A DNA stretch of 64,000 bases from Methylococcales bacterium (GTDB lineage Bacteria; Pseudomonadota; Gammaproteobacteria; Methylococcales; Methylomonadaceae): NCBI GenBank assembly GCA_030949405.1, contig JAUZSN010000002.1:248001-312000 (forward strand). Reading direction: 5' to 3'. The position numbers and the translations under genes are program-made. Shown here piece after piece: positions 18,801 through 27,445 of the stretch (the stretch's first letter is position 1; each line of letters begins with the position of its first letter). The notes under the pieces are model-generated. The model was not told where the DNA came from, did not search any database, and worked only from the letters and a program-made list of their open reading frames with translations.

Positions 18801-21800
18801 CAGGTTTATGGGCGGCACTGTTCAATCATGAAAAAATTTATCAAGAAGATGATTTTTTTGAACTAGGCGGTCATTCATTATTAGCGATACAGTTAATTAT
18901 CCGAATTAGAGCGGCATTTAAGGTGGAATTAACCATCCGTCATATTTTTGATTATTCCAAACTGATTAACTTAGCGGATACGATTGACAGCACTGATAAT
19001 ACCGTGTGTTTACCTGCGATAGAACGACAAGCGACCGATATCCCGATTCAACTCTCGTATGCCCAGCAACGGCTGTGGTTTTTAAATCAATTTAATGAAG
19101 AGGATCAAGCGACCTATAACATTCCATTTGCCTTTCAAATAACAGGTGGTTTAAATCATCAGGTGTTACAAAAAAGTTTAGCGTGGGTATTGGAACGACA
19201 CACGACCTTACGCTCTAATTTTTTAACGCAAGAAGGTCAAGCGCACCTAAAAACGCGTCCTTTAAATACTCTTTCTAAGCGTCTAACTCATCACTCGGTT
19301 TCTACTTTAGAAGAAACTCAAAAACAACTCAAACAGCAAGCCAATACCCCGTTTAATTTGGCCAATGATTGCTTAATTAGATTTGATTTATTTGAACAAA
19401 ATCCCCAGCAAAGTACCTTACTGGTGACGATGCACCATATCATTAGTGATGGGGGGTCTATTGGCGTTTTTACTCGGGATTTACAACAGGCTTATCAGGC
19501 GTTTCAACAGGATAAACAACCCGATTCCGCTCCCTTGCCGATTCAATACAGTGATTACGCCTTATGGCAAATTAATTGGTTACAAGGAGAGGTCTTACAA
19601 CAACAAATTGATTATTGGAAAACCCAGTTAACAGGCATTCCCACCTTATTGGAGCTTCCGTTAAAAGGACTTCGTCCTGAACAACAAAGTTATGAAGGGA
19701 ACAGTTTTCAGCAGGTTTTATCGCCGTCCTTGAGTCAAAAAATAGCCACACTCAGTCAGCAACAAAATGTGAGTGTTTTTATGACCTTATTAAGCGCGTT
19801 TAGCCTGTTGTTATCACGTTACAGTCGTCAGAACGATATTTGTATCGGCAGCCCGATTGCCAATCGTCCTCATCAAAGTACAGAAAATCTAATCGGTTTT
19901 TTTATCAATACCTTAGTTTTACGTACTCAATTTAAACGGGAACAAACCTTTAATGAGGTTTTACAGGCCACGCGAAAAATGTGTCTTGAAGCCTATAGTC
20001 ATCAGGATATTCCTTTTGAAGTGATTGTAAAAGAGCTTCAACCGACACGAACCCCTAGCCATAGTCCGTTGTTTCAAGTTTTATTTAGCTTACAAACCCA
20101 TGAAACGGTTAATTTGGAATTAGAGGGCTTAGACATTCGCGCTTTAGCGGTTGAAAATCCTTATGCAAAGTTTGATTTAAGTTTAGATATTGAAGAAAAA
20201 GACGGGCAATTTTATTGTAAATGGCGTTATGCGGTTGATTTATTTGATGCTGAAATGATAACGCGAATGAGTGAGCGTTTTGAGGGCTTACTCAGGTCGA
20301 TTGTCATGCACTCAGATCAAGCGGCGTGTCAGTTAACGCTATTGACAGCCGATGATAATCAGAACGTGCAACACTGGAATCAAACGACGGTTAGCTACCC
20401 TGAGCCAACGAATATGGTCGGCTTATTTGAACAACAGGTGAAAAATACCCCCGATGCAGTGGCGATTGTTTTTGAAAACCAATCCTTAAGTTATCAACAG
20501 CTTAATCAACAGGCCAATCAATGGGCGGATTATTTAGTTCATCTTAAAAACACGGACGACAGCCCCTTATTAACAAATAATCCTTTAATTGTCATTGCGG
20601 TAGAACGTTCTTTTGAAATGGTTATTGGGCTGTTAGCGATTTTAAAAATCGGCGGGGCTTATATTCCGATTGATCCTCATTACCCACGGGCGCGAATTCA
20701 ATACATGCTTGAAGACAGTGCCGCGCCGTTATTACTTACGCAAGGTCATTTAAAACAACAGCTTCCCCTTAATGACTTAAAACAGGATTGTCGGGTTCAG
20801 TGTTTAGATGAAATAGAGACCGCGCCCTTATCGGTTAATAATCCTATTCATCCGATTAAAGCAACCGATTTAGCTTATGTTATTTATACCTCGGGTTCAA
20901 CAGGAAAGCCAAAAGGGGTGATGGTTGAACAGCAGAATTTGACGAATTTTTTACAGGCGATGCAGCAGCTTACCAAGATAACGGATAACGATAAGCTATT
21001 AGCCGTAACTACGCTATCGTTTGATATTGCTGCATTAGAGCTTTATTTGCCATTAATTTCGGGGGCGTGTTTATATCTTGCGACTCAAGCAATGGCCACC
21101 GATGCGTTTGTATTACAACAGCAGATAGTTGAACATCAAATTAGCTTAATTCAAGCGACTCCTGCGACATGGCAATTGTTAAAACACAGTGATTGGCAGG
21201 CCGAACATCCCTTAACCCTACTTTGTGGCGGCGAAGCCTTACCTGCTGAATTAGCGAATTATTTATTAAAAAATAGTGATGAATTATGGAATGTTTATGG
21301 GCCGACGGAAACCACGGTTTGGTCATCCGCCTATCGAATTAAGTCGCCCTTAAAACGTTCGCCTTCTATTGGACAGCCTATTGCTAACACGCGTTTTTAT
21401 ATTTTGGATGCAAACGATCAATTACTTCCTGAAGGCATGATAGGTGAATTGTGCATTGCAGGCGCAGGCGTTTCACGGGGTTATTTAAACCGAGCTGATT
21501 TAACCGCTGAAAAATTTATTGAACTGACTTTAGCGGGAAAAAAAGAACGTATTTATAAAACAGGAGATCTTGCTCAATGGTTGCCCGAGGGTAATTTAGA
21601 GTATGTAGGGCGCATTGACCATCAAATAAAATTACATGGGTTTCGGATTGAATTAGGGGAGATAGAAGCTAATTTATGTTTGCATTCTCAAGTGAACGAA
21701 GCGGTGGTGATTGTTGATGAAAAAGAACGTTTACAGGCGTACATTACCTCTGAATCGGATAATCTAAGAGAGGACGAATTACAGGCGTGGTTAAAAACTA

Positions 21801-23047
21801 AGCTTCCCAATTACATGCTGCCGTCACAAATACAGGTGTTGCCGACTTTACCGTTAACCGCCAATGGAAAAATTAATCGGTTAGCGTTACCCAAAGTGAC
21901 TCATCAGTCTCAACAGGCGAATAATTTTCAATCCCCGCATACGCTCACCGAAGAGCGTTTAGCGAGAATTTGGGTGGCTATTTTAGGGATTAAAATCTTA
22001 GATGACACAGGCGCGACTCATATTGATGTTCATGACGATTTTTTTACGATGGGCGGGCATTCTTTATTTGCGGCTCATTTGATGGCTCAAATACAAAAAG
22101 TTTTTCAACTAAAAATTCCGTTACGGTCGTTATTTGAGCATCCTACGATTGCAGAGTTGGCTCAATGTATTGATGAGCAATTACAACAACAGTCTTCACA
22201 AAAAAATAAACAGGGGTCGGTTCTTGTTCCTTTACAACAAGGAGGCACTAAAAAGCCGCTATTTATTATGCCGGGTGGGAGTGCAGGTGAAGGCGAGTTG
22301 ATGAATTTAGTCAAGTTGGTTTATTTATTGGGGAAGGATCAACCTGTTTATGGATTACAGGCGCGAGGGTTAGATGGCGTGTTAGCGCCGTATACGAGTG
22401 TTAATGAAATGGCCGCAGATTGTGTTAAGGCGATTCGTTCTATACAGCCACAAGGGTCTTATTTGCTGGTTGGCGAGTGTTTAGGCGGGCGAGTTATGTT
22501 AGAAGTTGCTCAACAATTACAGGCACAAGGGCAAGACGTTCAGCGTTTAATTTTGATTGAAACGTCGTTACACACGGGGGGTGAAAATTTTAAGGATTTA
22601 TGGGTTAATATAATGTGGCCTAAATTTAAACGGCATGGGAACTCGTTATTACAGCTTTCCTTTGACCAGTGGCTTAATTATTTTGTGGATAAAAGTAAAA
22701 AAGCGTTGAGAATAGTTTTCCCTGATGCGGAATTAGCGGTTAATCTTTCAACAGATGAGCTGATTAGGTTACGCAAAGAGGCGCATAAAAATAGTATTTT
22801 TCGTTATCAGCCCAAGGTGTATTCAGGGAATTTAACTTTATTAATGACGAAGGTTCTTTCAGATAAGGAATCGACGTTAAAGTGGGTGGCTTCGGTGAAA
22901 GGACGGGTGGATGATTATCAGTTGCCCGAAGGTGAGCATGAAAAGATTACTTATTTGGGGAAGGATGTGAAAACAACGGCTAAGTTGTTACGAGCGTGTT
23001 TAGATAAGATGCAGGGGGATCAGGGGGGGGCGAAATATAAAAAATAA
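15863..23047 (+). CDS. Bimodular non-ribosomal peptide synthetase (C-A-T-C-A-T-TE)
   Basis: The 2394-residue enzyme reads: C1 (HHLIVDG at 138-144), A1 (SGSTGKPKG near 623, YGPTETT at 758, NGKIDR at 950), T1 (GGHSLL, phosphopantetheine Ser1005), C2 (HHIISDG at 1191-1197), A2 (SGSTGKPKG near 1677, YGPTETT at 1812, NGKINR at 2001), T2 (Ser2067) and a C-terminal thioesterase. By alignment to the PheA pocket, both A domains give D-I-L-Q-L-G-V-V-W(-K), close to the published glycine code DILQLGLIWK, so a Gly-Gly unit is predicted. There are no epimerisation or methylation domains. The TE active-site motif is GECLGG with Cys2206 where serine is usual. The leading C1 domain suggests acylation or an upstream partner. 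No MbtH, phosphopantetheinyl transferase, exporter or tailoring gene is adjacent. Confidence 0.93.
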   Translation: MTKKNFPLTAPQREIWFDQILHESIPLYNRARYIKISGIINPKRFEKAVNCLIKKHDTLRTHLTDEYANDGTPLQTYVSDINVTVPLWDFSTEPNSDAVAIKWMEKRADDAFSLTELLCRYDLIKTDSHCYYVLMQYHHLIVDGFSMAHLSRSLAEIYTDLVNQKKPSLESPSYSDFIRYDRTYVDSKDFADKQAYWVNRYKSAPEPLLIPHYRSQYSEKFIGSDCNTWVMPRSFYQQLNSLAHQQGVTFFRVFLATLYVYFTQTGQRDDFAVGYPTLNRSESEFKKIAGLFTLIGSSHFNFGQHLSFADLLQKVHQTLKEDLAHQPFPTSDIKRIINQDKSHKTTSLFGLSVSYQRFSFDARFANIETETTQLLYAWEQMPLMIHIQDFNVDSDVKIHFVYNRAYFKAEEISALQTSLFNLFKAVIKDSTTLICDLPIITDPEISTLQRWNTAAVETSDFQPFIRRFEQHVEKTPDNIALFFKNKSLSYQQLNQKSNQLSHYLATLKDAKGNAIFNKNPLIVIAVERSLEMLITLLAILKMGGAYIPIDPHYPRERIRYMLEDSAAPLVLTQQTLKNKLPLATLKHACLIQCIDEINLSEQSFLNPKKQIHSDDLAYIIYTSGSTGKPKGVMVEQANLSNFLQAMQQLTQITANDHLLAVTTLSFDIAALELYLPLISGSRLYLAAQETANDAFVLQKELVLNNISIMQATPATWQLLKHSEWRTEKPLTILCGGEALPMELGNYLLNNSTQLWNVYGPTETTVWSSAYQIKSPLTTLPSIGQPIANTRFYIVNQMNQPLPIGVMGELCIAGSGVSRGYLNRLDLTAEKFFEISLFGKQERIYKTGDLARWSPDGNLTYLGRIDHQIKLHGFRIELGEIETNLCLQSDVNEAVVILYSKDENPRLLGYITSDNTAIEIKELRAALKNTLPDYMIPAQIIRLAHFPLTPNGKIDRNALPLPLEDKVAAHLPSSPTEIKLAGLWAALFNHEKIYQEDDFFELGGHSLLAIQLIIRIRAAFKVELTIRHIFDYSKLINLADTIDSTDNTVCLPAIERQATDIPIQLSYAQQRLWFLNQFNEEDQATYNIPFAFQITGGLNHQVLQKSLAWVLERHTTLRSNFLTQEGQAHLKTRPLNTLSKRLTHHSVSTLEETQKQLKQQANTPFNLANDCLIRFDLFEQNPQQSTLLVTMHHIISDGGSIGVFTRDLQQAYQAFQQDKQPDSAPLPIQYSDYALWQINWLQGEVLQQQIDYWKTQLTGIPTLLELPLKGLRPEQQSYEGNSFQQVLSPSLSQKIATLSQQQNVSVFMTLLSAFSLLLSRYSRQNDICIGSPIANRPHQSTENLIGFFINTLVLRTQFKREQTFNEVLQATRKMCLEAYSHQDIPFEVIVKELQPTRTPSHSPLFQVLFSLQTHETVNLELEGLDIRALAVENPYAKFDLSLDIEEKDGQFYCKWRYAVDLFDAEMITRMSERFEGLLRSIVMHSDQAACQLTLLTADDNQNVQHWNQTTVSYPEPTNMVGLFEQQVKNTPDAVAIVFENQSLSYQQLNQQANQWADYLVHLKNTDDSPLLTNNPLIVIAVERSFEMVIGLLAILKIGGAYIPIDPHYPRARIQYMLEDSAAPLLLTQGHLKQQLPLNDLKQDCRVQCLDEIETAPLSVNNPIHPIKATDLAYVIYTSGSTGKPKGVMVEQQNLTNFLQAMQQLTKITDNDKLLAVTTLSFDIAALELYLPLISGACLYLATQAMATDAFVLQQQIVEHQISLIQATPATWQLLKHSDWQAEHPLTLLCGGEALPAELANYLLKNSDELWNVYGPTETTVWSSAYRIKSPLKRSPSIGQPIANTRFYILDANDQLLPEGMIGELCIAGAGVSRGYLNRADLTAEKFIELTLAGKKERIYKTGDLAQWLPEGNLEYVGRIDHQIKLHGFRIELGEIEANLCLHSQVNEAVVIVDEKERLQAYITSESDNLREDELQAWLKTKLPNYMLPSQIQVLPTLPLTANGKINRLALPKVTHQSQQANNFQSPHTLTEERLARIWVAILGIKILDDTGATHIDVHDDFFTMGGHSLFAAHLMAQIQKVFQLKIPLRSLFEHPTIAELAQCIDEQLQQQSSQKNKQGSVLVPLQQGGTKKPLFIMPGGSAGEGELMNLVKLVYLLGKDQPVYGLQARGLDGVLAPYTSVNEMAADCVKAIRSIQPQGSYLLVGECLGGRVMLEVAQQLQAQGQDVQRLILIETSLHTGGENFKDLWVNIMWPKFKRHGNSLLQLSFDQWLNYFVDKSKKALRIVFPDAELAVNLSTDELIRLRKEAHKNSIFRYQPKVYSGNLTLLMTKVLSDKESTLKWVASVKGRVDDYQLPEGEHEKITYLGKDVKTTAKLLRACLDKMQGDQGGAKYKK

Positions 23048-23121
23048 ATATATTGAGTTGTGGTTTATAAGGAGAGGCATTCCCAAGTGAAACTTCGGAA
23101 TAGAAATCAAGGGGCGAAATC

Positions 23122-23190
23122 AAGGGGTCGGAGTTGTTTAAAACTAGTAAATCAATGAAATAAAATACATTTAAATTACTCCGACCCCTT
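23122..23190. repeat. REP-like inverted repeat
   Basis: Perfect 13-bp arms, AAGGGGTCGGAGT and ACTCCGACCCCTT, enclose an AT-rich centre of 43 bases. Such GGGGTCGGAGT ends recur in bacterial genomes near RAYT/IS200-type transposases. None is present here, so this would be a non-autonomous copy. Confidence 0.6.
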
Positions 23191-23281
23191 AATAATACTG
23201 CTATTATATCGCATTAAATGGGTGAATACTTTCACAGCCTCTGGAGCTTGGTAACGAGAATAAGCTGCAATCACGAGACTA

Positions 23282-23314
23282 AAACCTCCAAGGTCTTGAA
23301 GACCTTGGAGGTTT
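23282..23314. repeat. 15-bp-arm palindrome
   Basis: AAACCTCCAAGGTCT and its exact complement AGACCTTGGAGGTTT flank a 3-base TGA loop. There is no T tract. It lies between the NRPS and porin stop codons in convergent orientation, so it could act as a terminator-like hairpin or be a dispersed repeat. Confidence 0.6.
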
Positions 23315-23358
23315 GAAGCACTCCTAAGCTGAAAAAACTCACCCCGTTTTTAGACGCT

Positions 23359-23412
23359 TTAGAAGGCCCACTGTGTACGCAAAGTAAACGCATGAATATT
23401 ATCAGGCTGACT
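23359..23412 (-). pseudogene. 3' relic of a second porin gene
   Basis: Read on the minus strand this encodes SQPDNIHAFTLRTQWAF followed by a stop. It parallels the last residues of the adjacent intact porin (GVNTFSLRGQWAF), but the two differ at many positions. Only the last beta-strand with the terminal Phe needed for outer-membrane insertion remains. It is a leftover of a tandem or recombined paralogue. Confidence 0.65.
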
Positions 23413-23417
23413 ATAGA

Positions 23418-24788
23418 TTAAAATGCCCATTGCCCACGGAGAGAAAAGGTATTCACGCCTTCAAGATCACCTGAATTTTCAGCAGCTAAAATTGCACTAT
23501 TTTCAACATCAAATGCTCTGCGATAATCAGCCATTAAACGAACGTTTTGGTTTAGATACCAGTTTAAAGCAAGGGTAACTGCTTTTTCACTACCGCCAAT
23601 GATATTTTCTGAAGTCATATCTGCTTGATCATAACGTGCAGCTAACTCTAATGCACCCCAGCCCCCATTTTTTAAGCTAAAATCTTTAGCAGGTTTTAGA
23701 CGTTTAAATTCACCATCAGAACCTTTATAAGAACGAGATTCACCTGTTAATGTCCAGCCTGCTTGTACATAAAAAGTATTGAAATCGACACTAGGTTCTC
23801 CATCACGCGTTAACCATGCGTAGGCATATTCACCTTGTACTGAAAAAGGACCTTGCATATAGGCGGCTTCAAACCCTGCTATTGACAGATTTTCAGAGTT
23901 GCTAATTTTGCCTGTATCGGTTAACTTTAAATTAGATGAATGCGTTGTTTCGTAGCTGAAACGGGTGTTTTTTCCACCATTTAATATATCGTTATTGTCG
24001 CTAGTTTCTCTAAAACCACCGTATGCACCTAAATGAACAACCTGATTTTTAGTATTGATGGGGGCATAAGTAACACGAGATGACATTCCCCAGCCCTCGT
24101 CTCCCCCAGCAGAACTGCTTGAGCCAATAGATTCACTATAAACCCCAAGTTGTGCTGACCAGTCTTTTCCTGATGATTTAAGATTTAAACCAATAGCACG
24201 ATCAAATGCAGGGCCGGTGAGCGTATTAACTAAAGAACGTTCGGTAAACATAATATCATTTGAACTTTCTTGTAATTCCATACTGATAGCTTGTTTTTGA
24301 TTACCGACCGTAATATCCAGCCAGTTTAGACCCGTATAGGTAACAAGTAAATCTTTAATAGCTACCTTATTGTCCGCAAAATCAAATTCAGACATGTACT
24401 TAAAATCATCCCACATAACACCTTTTATATAAAGGCGGGCGCGACGAATTTCAGTCCCATTGGTTGCAGAATCGCCAGCAATATAATTATCACCACTATG
24501 AAAAGAGGCATCTGCATGTAAACGCCCCCCAATTTTCATTTTAAATTCTTTGTCTGCGGTTTCAAATTGCAAACCATTTTTATCCAGCTTAGTTATTATA
24601 CTATTGACATCTTTTTTGCTGATGGTTTCTTTTTTAAGTAATGTATTATATTGTGATTGGTTGATTGAACCATTTTGCAATAGAATATTGAGTAATTCTT
24701 TATCAGCCGCTTGTGCGGAAAAGCTTGCTACAGAAGCGATCACACCAAGAGCGAATAAAGAAGCGCCGCATTTTTTATTTATTAACAT
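23418..24788 (-). CDS. Phosphate-selective porin (OprO/OprP-like)
   Basis: The 456-residue protein has a clear signal peptide (to about residue 27, cleavage after SAQA), a short N-terminal helical/periplasmic part with K-rich segments, then FKMKIGGRLHADASF and EIRRARLYIKGVMWDDFKYMSEFDFADN, the usual opening strands of the OprO/OprP family. It ends in Phe (LRGQWAF), the BAM recognition signal. OprP proteins pass phosphate or polyphosphate through the outer membrane; many homologues are of undefined anion specificity, so the substrate is inferred. The relic of a related porin follows its stop codon by five bases. Confidence 0.85.
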   Translation of the reverse strand: MLINKKCGASLFALGVIASVASFSAQAADKELLNILLQNGSINQSQYNTLLKKETISKKDVNSIITKLDKNGLQFETADKEFKMKIGGRLHADASFHSGDNYIAGDSATNGTEIRRARLYIKGVMWDDFKYMSEFDFADNKVAIKDLLVTYTGLNWLDITVGNQKQAISMELQESSNDIMFTERSLVNTLTGPAFDRAIGLNLKSSGKDWSAQLGVYSESIGSSSSAGGDEGWGMSSRVTYAPINTKNQVVHLGAYGGFRETSDNNDILNGGKNTRFSYETTHSSNLKLTDTGKISNSENLSIAGFEAAYMQGPFSVQGEYAYAWLTRDGEPSVDFNTFYVQAGWTLTGESRSYKGSDGEFKRLKPAKDFSLKNGGWGALELAARYDQADMTSENIIGGSEKAVTLALNWYLNQNVRLMADYRRAFDVENSAILAAENSGDLEGVNTFSLRGQWAF

Positions 24789-25153
24789 AATAAAAATACC
24801 TTTGTATTATAAAAAACATTTTGTTGTAAAATCTACACAAAGGATAATCGGTCAAGATGACAAAACCATGACAACCTCCTATTTTTATTATTCTTGATAA
24901 ATTCAAACGCTTTAAAAAAATTAAAATGAATTCTAATGGAGACCACAAAAAAATCACCTGTTGGGGGGAAATTTAGGCTATTTTAAAAAGTTAATAACTA
25001 AAAATTTGAGGATTGAGTGTTAGGTAAAAAATATGAGAAATTATAGTGAGGACAGGGGTAACTTGGGGGATGGATATAGATTTTAACCCATAAAACTAAT
25101 TTACTATTAATGGGTTAGGTTTGATTTATTGACTTGAACTCTAATTTTTTATT
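24789..25153. other. AT-rich intergenic region upstream of the porin
   Basis: No gene, RNA or notable repeat is seen in these 365 bases. It should contain the porin promoter, read leftward, but I could not pick a convincing one. Confidence 0.5.
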
Positions 25154-25642
25154 TTAAAGTGTCATCAGAAGTAACAGACCACTAAAACCAGATATATGAG
25201 ATATAATCCAGTAAATTTTTTGGCTTAACGGTAAGGCTTGCCAATAAGCGGTTTCTTTCCTTACCCATCTTGCATAGAGAGTCGATAACATTTTTTTCAA
25301 TCGAACACATAGCCTTGGTGCAGCACGATAAAAATGATAAAGCAGATACAAGGCAATAAAAATCGTACTATTTGCGATGATGATGTCACTTTGTTTAGAA
25401 TTGGTTTCCAATGAGTGTTCGAGTATCGCTCCAACGATATACTCAATGGATTCGGTAAAAAGGTGAATAAGTCCAAAAATGAAATGAATACCCGCTAGAA
25501 ACCAATCTAATAATGAATCAAATATTAGAATAATAAAAAATAACAATAGAAAATTTATGCCTACTCTTATTAGCATTTGTCGGTTCGACTCGTTTTTTTT
25601 ATCATGTTGCCAAGCAGTTAGTATTACCTTGTAAATATTCAT
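25154..25642 (-). CDS. Small predicted membrane protein, unrecognised
   Basis: The protein has 162 residues with three or four hydrophobic segments: about 29-62 (INFLLLFFIILIFDSLLDWF and following), 88-107 (IIIANSTIFIALYLLYHFY) and 141-162 (WIISHISGFSGLLLLMTL). A basic stretch around 109-130 probably faces the cytoplasm. I do not recognise the family. It lies downstream of the SulP gene on the same strand, separated by 166 bases holding a perfect palindrome, so co-transcription is uncertain. Confidence 0.6.
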   Translation of the reverse strand: MNIYKVILTAWQHDKKNESNRQMLIRVGINFLLLFFIILIFDSLLDWFLAGIHFIFGLIHLFTESIEYIVGAILEHSLETNSKQSDIIIANSTIFIALYLLYHFYRAAPRLCVRLKKMLSTLYARWVRKETAYWQALPLSQKIYWIISHISGFSGLLLLMTL

Positions 25643-25736
25643 GATGTATTTAGACTTTATTTTTTAAAAGATCATTGTGTAAACAGTGATTTAGGTAACT
25701 CGTAACAAATAATATATCTCAATAAATGTATTTATC

Positions 25737-25762
25737 GGAGTACAAAACATGTTTTGTACTCC
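25737..25762. repeat. 26-bp perfect palindrome downstream of the SulP gene
   Basis: The arms GGAGTACAAAACA and TGTTTTGTACTCC are exactly complementary with no loop bases. It lies 47 bases after the sulP stop on the minus strand. There is no adjacent U tract, so it is more like a dispersed palindromic repeat than a textbook terminator. Confidence 0.6.
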
Positions 25763-25808
25763 CATTTGTAATTTACAATAGAGGTTATTTTTTGCGTGTT
25801 ATCTTAAC

Positions 25809-27398
25809 CTATTTTTTAGGTAAAACAGGGTGAATAGTCACACTTTTTGATTGCAGTATTTGTCCTGTTGGCAAACCAAAAACTTCAATAACAATATTAT
25901 CATCAGGTGCTGTTTTCAGATAATTTACCAGCGTTTCTTGTATATCAAAATCAATAAATTTTGCTTTAGAAGCATCAATTATTACGGTGCTATTTTCATT
26001 AATTTCATTCAAAAGTCGCCTTAATAACGCTTTATTTAAGAATGATACGTCTTTATGCATGGTTAGGGTGTAATTATTTTCTTCATGATGCAGTGTAATG
26101 GATTCGTGATAATTTGATTTGATAACAAAAAAAATACCAAAGCCGATACCAATCAAGACCCCTTGTAATAAGTCGGTGGTTAATATGGCAATGACGGTGA
26201 TGATAAAGGGTAAAAATTGGTTCCAACCCTGACGGTAAAGTGAGATGAATAGCTGAGGCTTTGCTAGTTTATACCCTATGTGTAGTAAAATTCCTGCCAA
26301 ACAAGCTAAAGGAATTAAATTAAGCAGGTGTGTAAAAAACAGTATACTGAGAAACAATAAAATGCCATGAAAAAAGCTAGAAATACGCGTGCGACCCCCT
26401 GAATTAATATTGGCGGAACTACGTACAATGACTGCGGTAACGGGTAAACCGCCCAGCATTCCGCTGATAATATTACCAAGCCCCTGTGCCTTTAACTCAC
26501 GATTAGTGGGGGCAATTCGTTTTAATGGGTCCAGTTTGTCAACCGCTTCTAAGCTCAGTAACGTTTCCAAACTGGCAATAATAGCTAATGTGACCGCTAT
26601 GAAATAGACCTGAGGGTTACTAAGAAAACTAAAATCGGGCTGTATAAATAAGCCAGCAAACTCGCTAATATTGGCCGTTATTTTCAAAGAAACTAAATGA
26701 TTACCATTGATCGAAAATTCTGGAAACCATTGTAAGGCAGCACTATTAAAACCAATGCCCCAGCCTACGACAACTAAGGGTCCAGGAATTAGTTTCAACC
26801 AGTTAAAACATTTTGCCCAAGACATTTCCCAGATAATTAGAATCAATAAAGACCCCAGTGTAATGATAGTACTCCCCATGGAAATAGAGCTAAAAGCCTC
26901 GAGTACATCATAAAAACTACTAGAGGCCGTTTCATTCATGTAGCTTTCACCTCCCTGAAAACTAGAGTCATAGCCGACAGCATGAGGCAATTGCTTGATA
27001 ATAAGAATTAAACCAATAGCGGATAACATGCCTTTAATGACCGATGATGGAAAAAAAGCACCAATAATACCCGCACGGAAGTAACCAAGAATGAGTTGTA
27101 TAACACCCGCTAAAACCACACTAACTAAAAATCCAGGATAACTGCCTAATTGTTCAATAGCACCCAGTACAATAACAGTTAAACCCGCCGCAGGTCCTGA
27201 AACGCTAAGCTGTGAACCACTCGCCCAAGATACAATGATACCTCCAACCATACCAGCAATTAACCCTGCAAAAAGGGGGGCTCCAGAGGCTAGTGCAATA
27301 CCAAGACATAAGGGTAAAGCCACCAAAAATACGACTATTCCCGCTGGAATGTCTTGTTTTAAATACGTTGCATAATAATGGATATGTTTATGAATCAC
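25809..27398 (-). CDS. SulP family anion transporter (candidate bicarbonate or sulfate)
   Basis: The 529-residue protein has the SulP core: an N-terminal membrane domain opening with DIPAGIVVFLVALPLCLGIALASGAP and SVSGPAAGLTVIVLGAI, about a dozen hydrophobic segments, and a C-terminal STAS domain (about 440-529, with TVIIDASKAKFIDFD). SulP proteins move sulfate, bicarbonate or other anions. The carbonic anhydrase gene lies 47 bases upstream on the same strand, and such pairs are commonly interpreted as bicarbonate uptake modules. The substrate remains inference. Confidence 0.88.
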   Translation of the reverse strand: MIHKHIHYYATYLKQDIPAGIVVFLVALPLCLGIALASGAPLFAGLIAGMVGGIIVSWASGSQLSVSGPAAGLTVIVLGAIEQLGSYPGFLVSVVLAGVIQLILGYFRAGIIGAFFPSSVIKGMLSAIGLILIIKQLPHAVGYDSSFQGGESYMNETASSSFYDVLEAFSSISMGSTIITLGSLLILIIWEMSWAKCFNWLKLIPGPLVVVGWGIGFNSAALQWFPEFSINGNHLVSLKITANISEFAGLFIQPDFSFLSNPQVYFIAVTLAIIASLETLLSLEAVDKLDPLKRIAPTNRELKAQGLGNIISGMLGGLPVTAVIVRSSANINSGGRTRISSFFHGILLFLSILFFTHLLNLIPLACLAGILLHIGYKLAKPQLFISLYRQGWNQFLPFIITVIAILTTDLLQGVLIGIGFGIFFVIKSNYHESITLHHEENNYTLTMHKDVSFLNKALLRRLLNEINENSTVIIDASKAKFIDFDIQETLVNYLKTAPDDNIVIEVFGLPTGQILQSKSVTIHPVLPKK

Positions 27399-27445
27399 GA
27401 TTTATCTCTTTTTTAATAATTAAACTTTTAGAGAAGTAAAACTTA

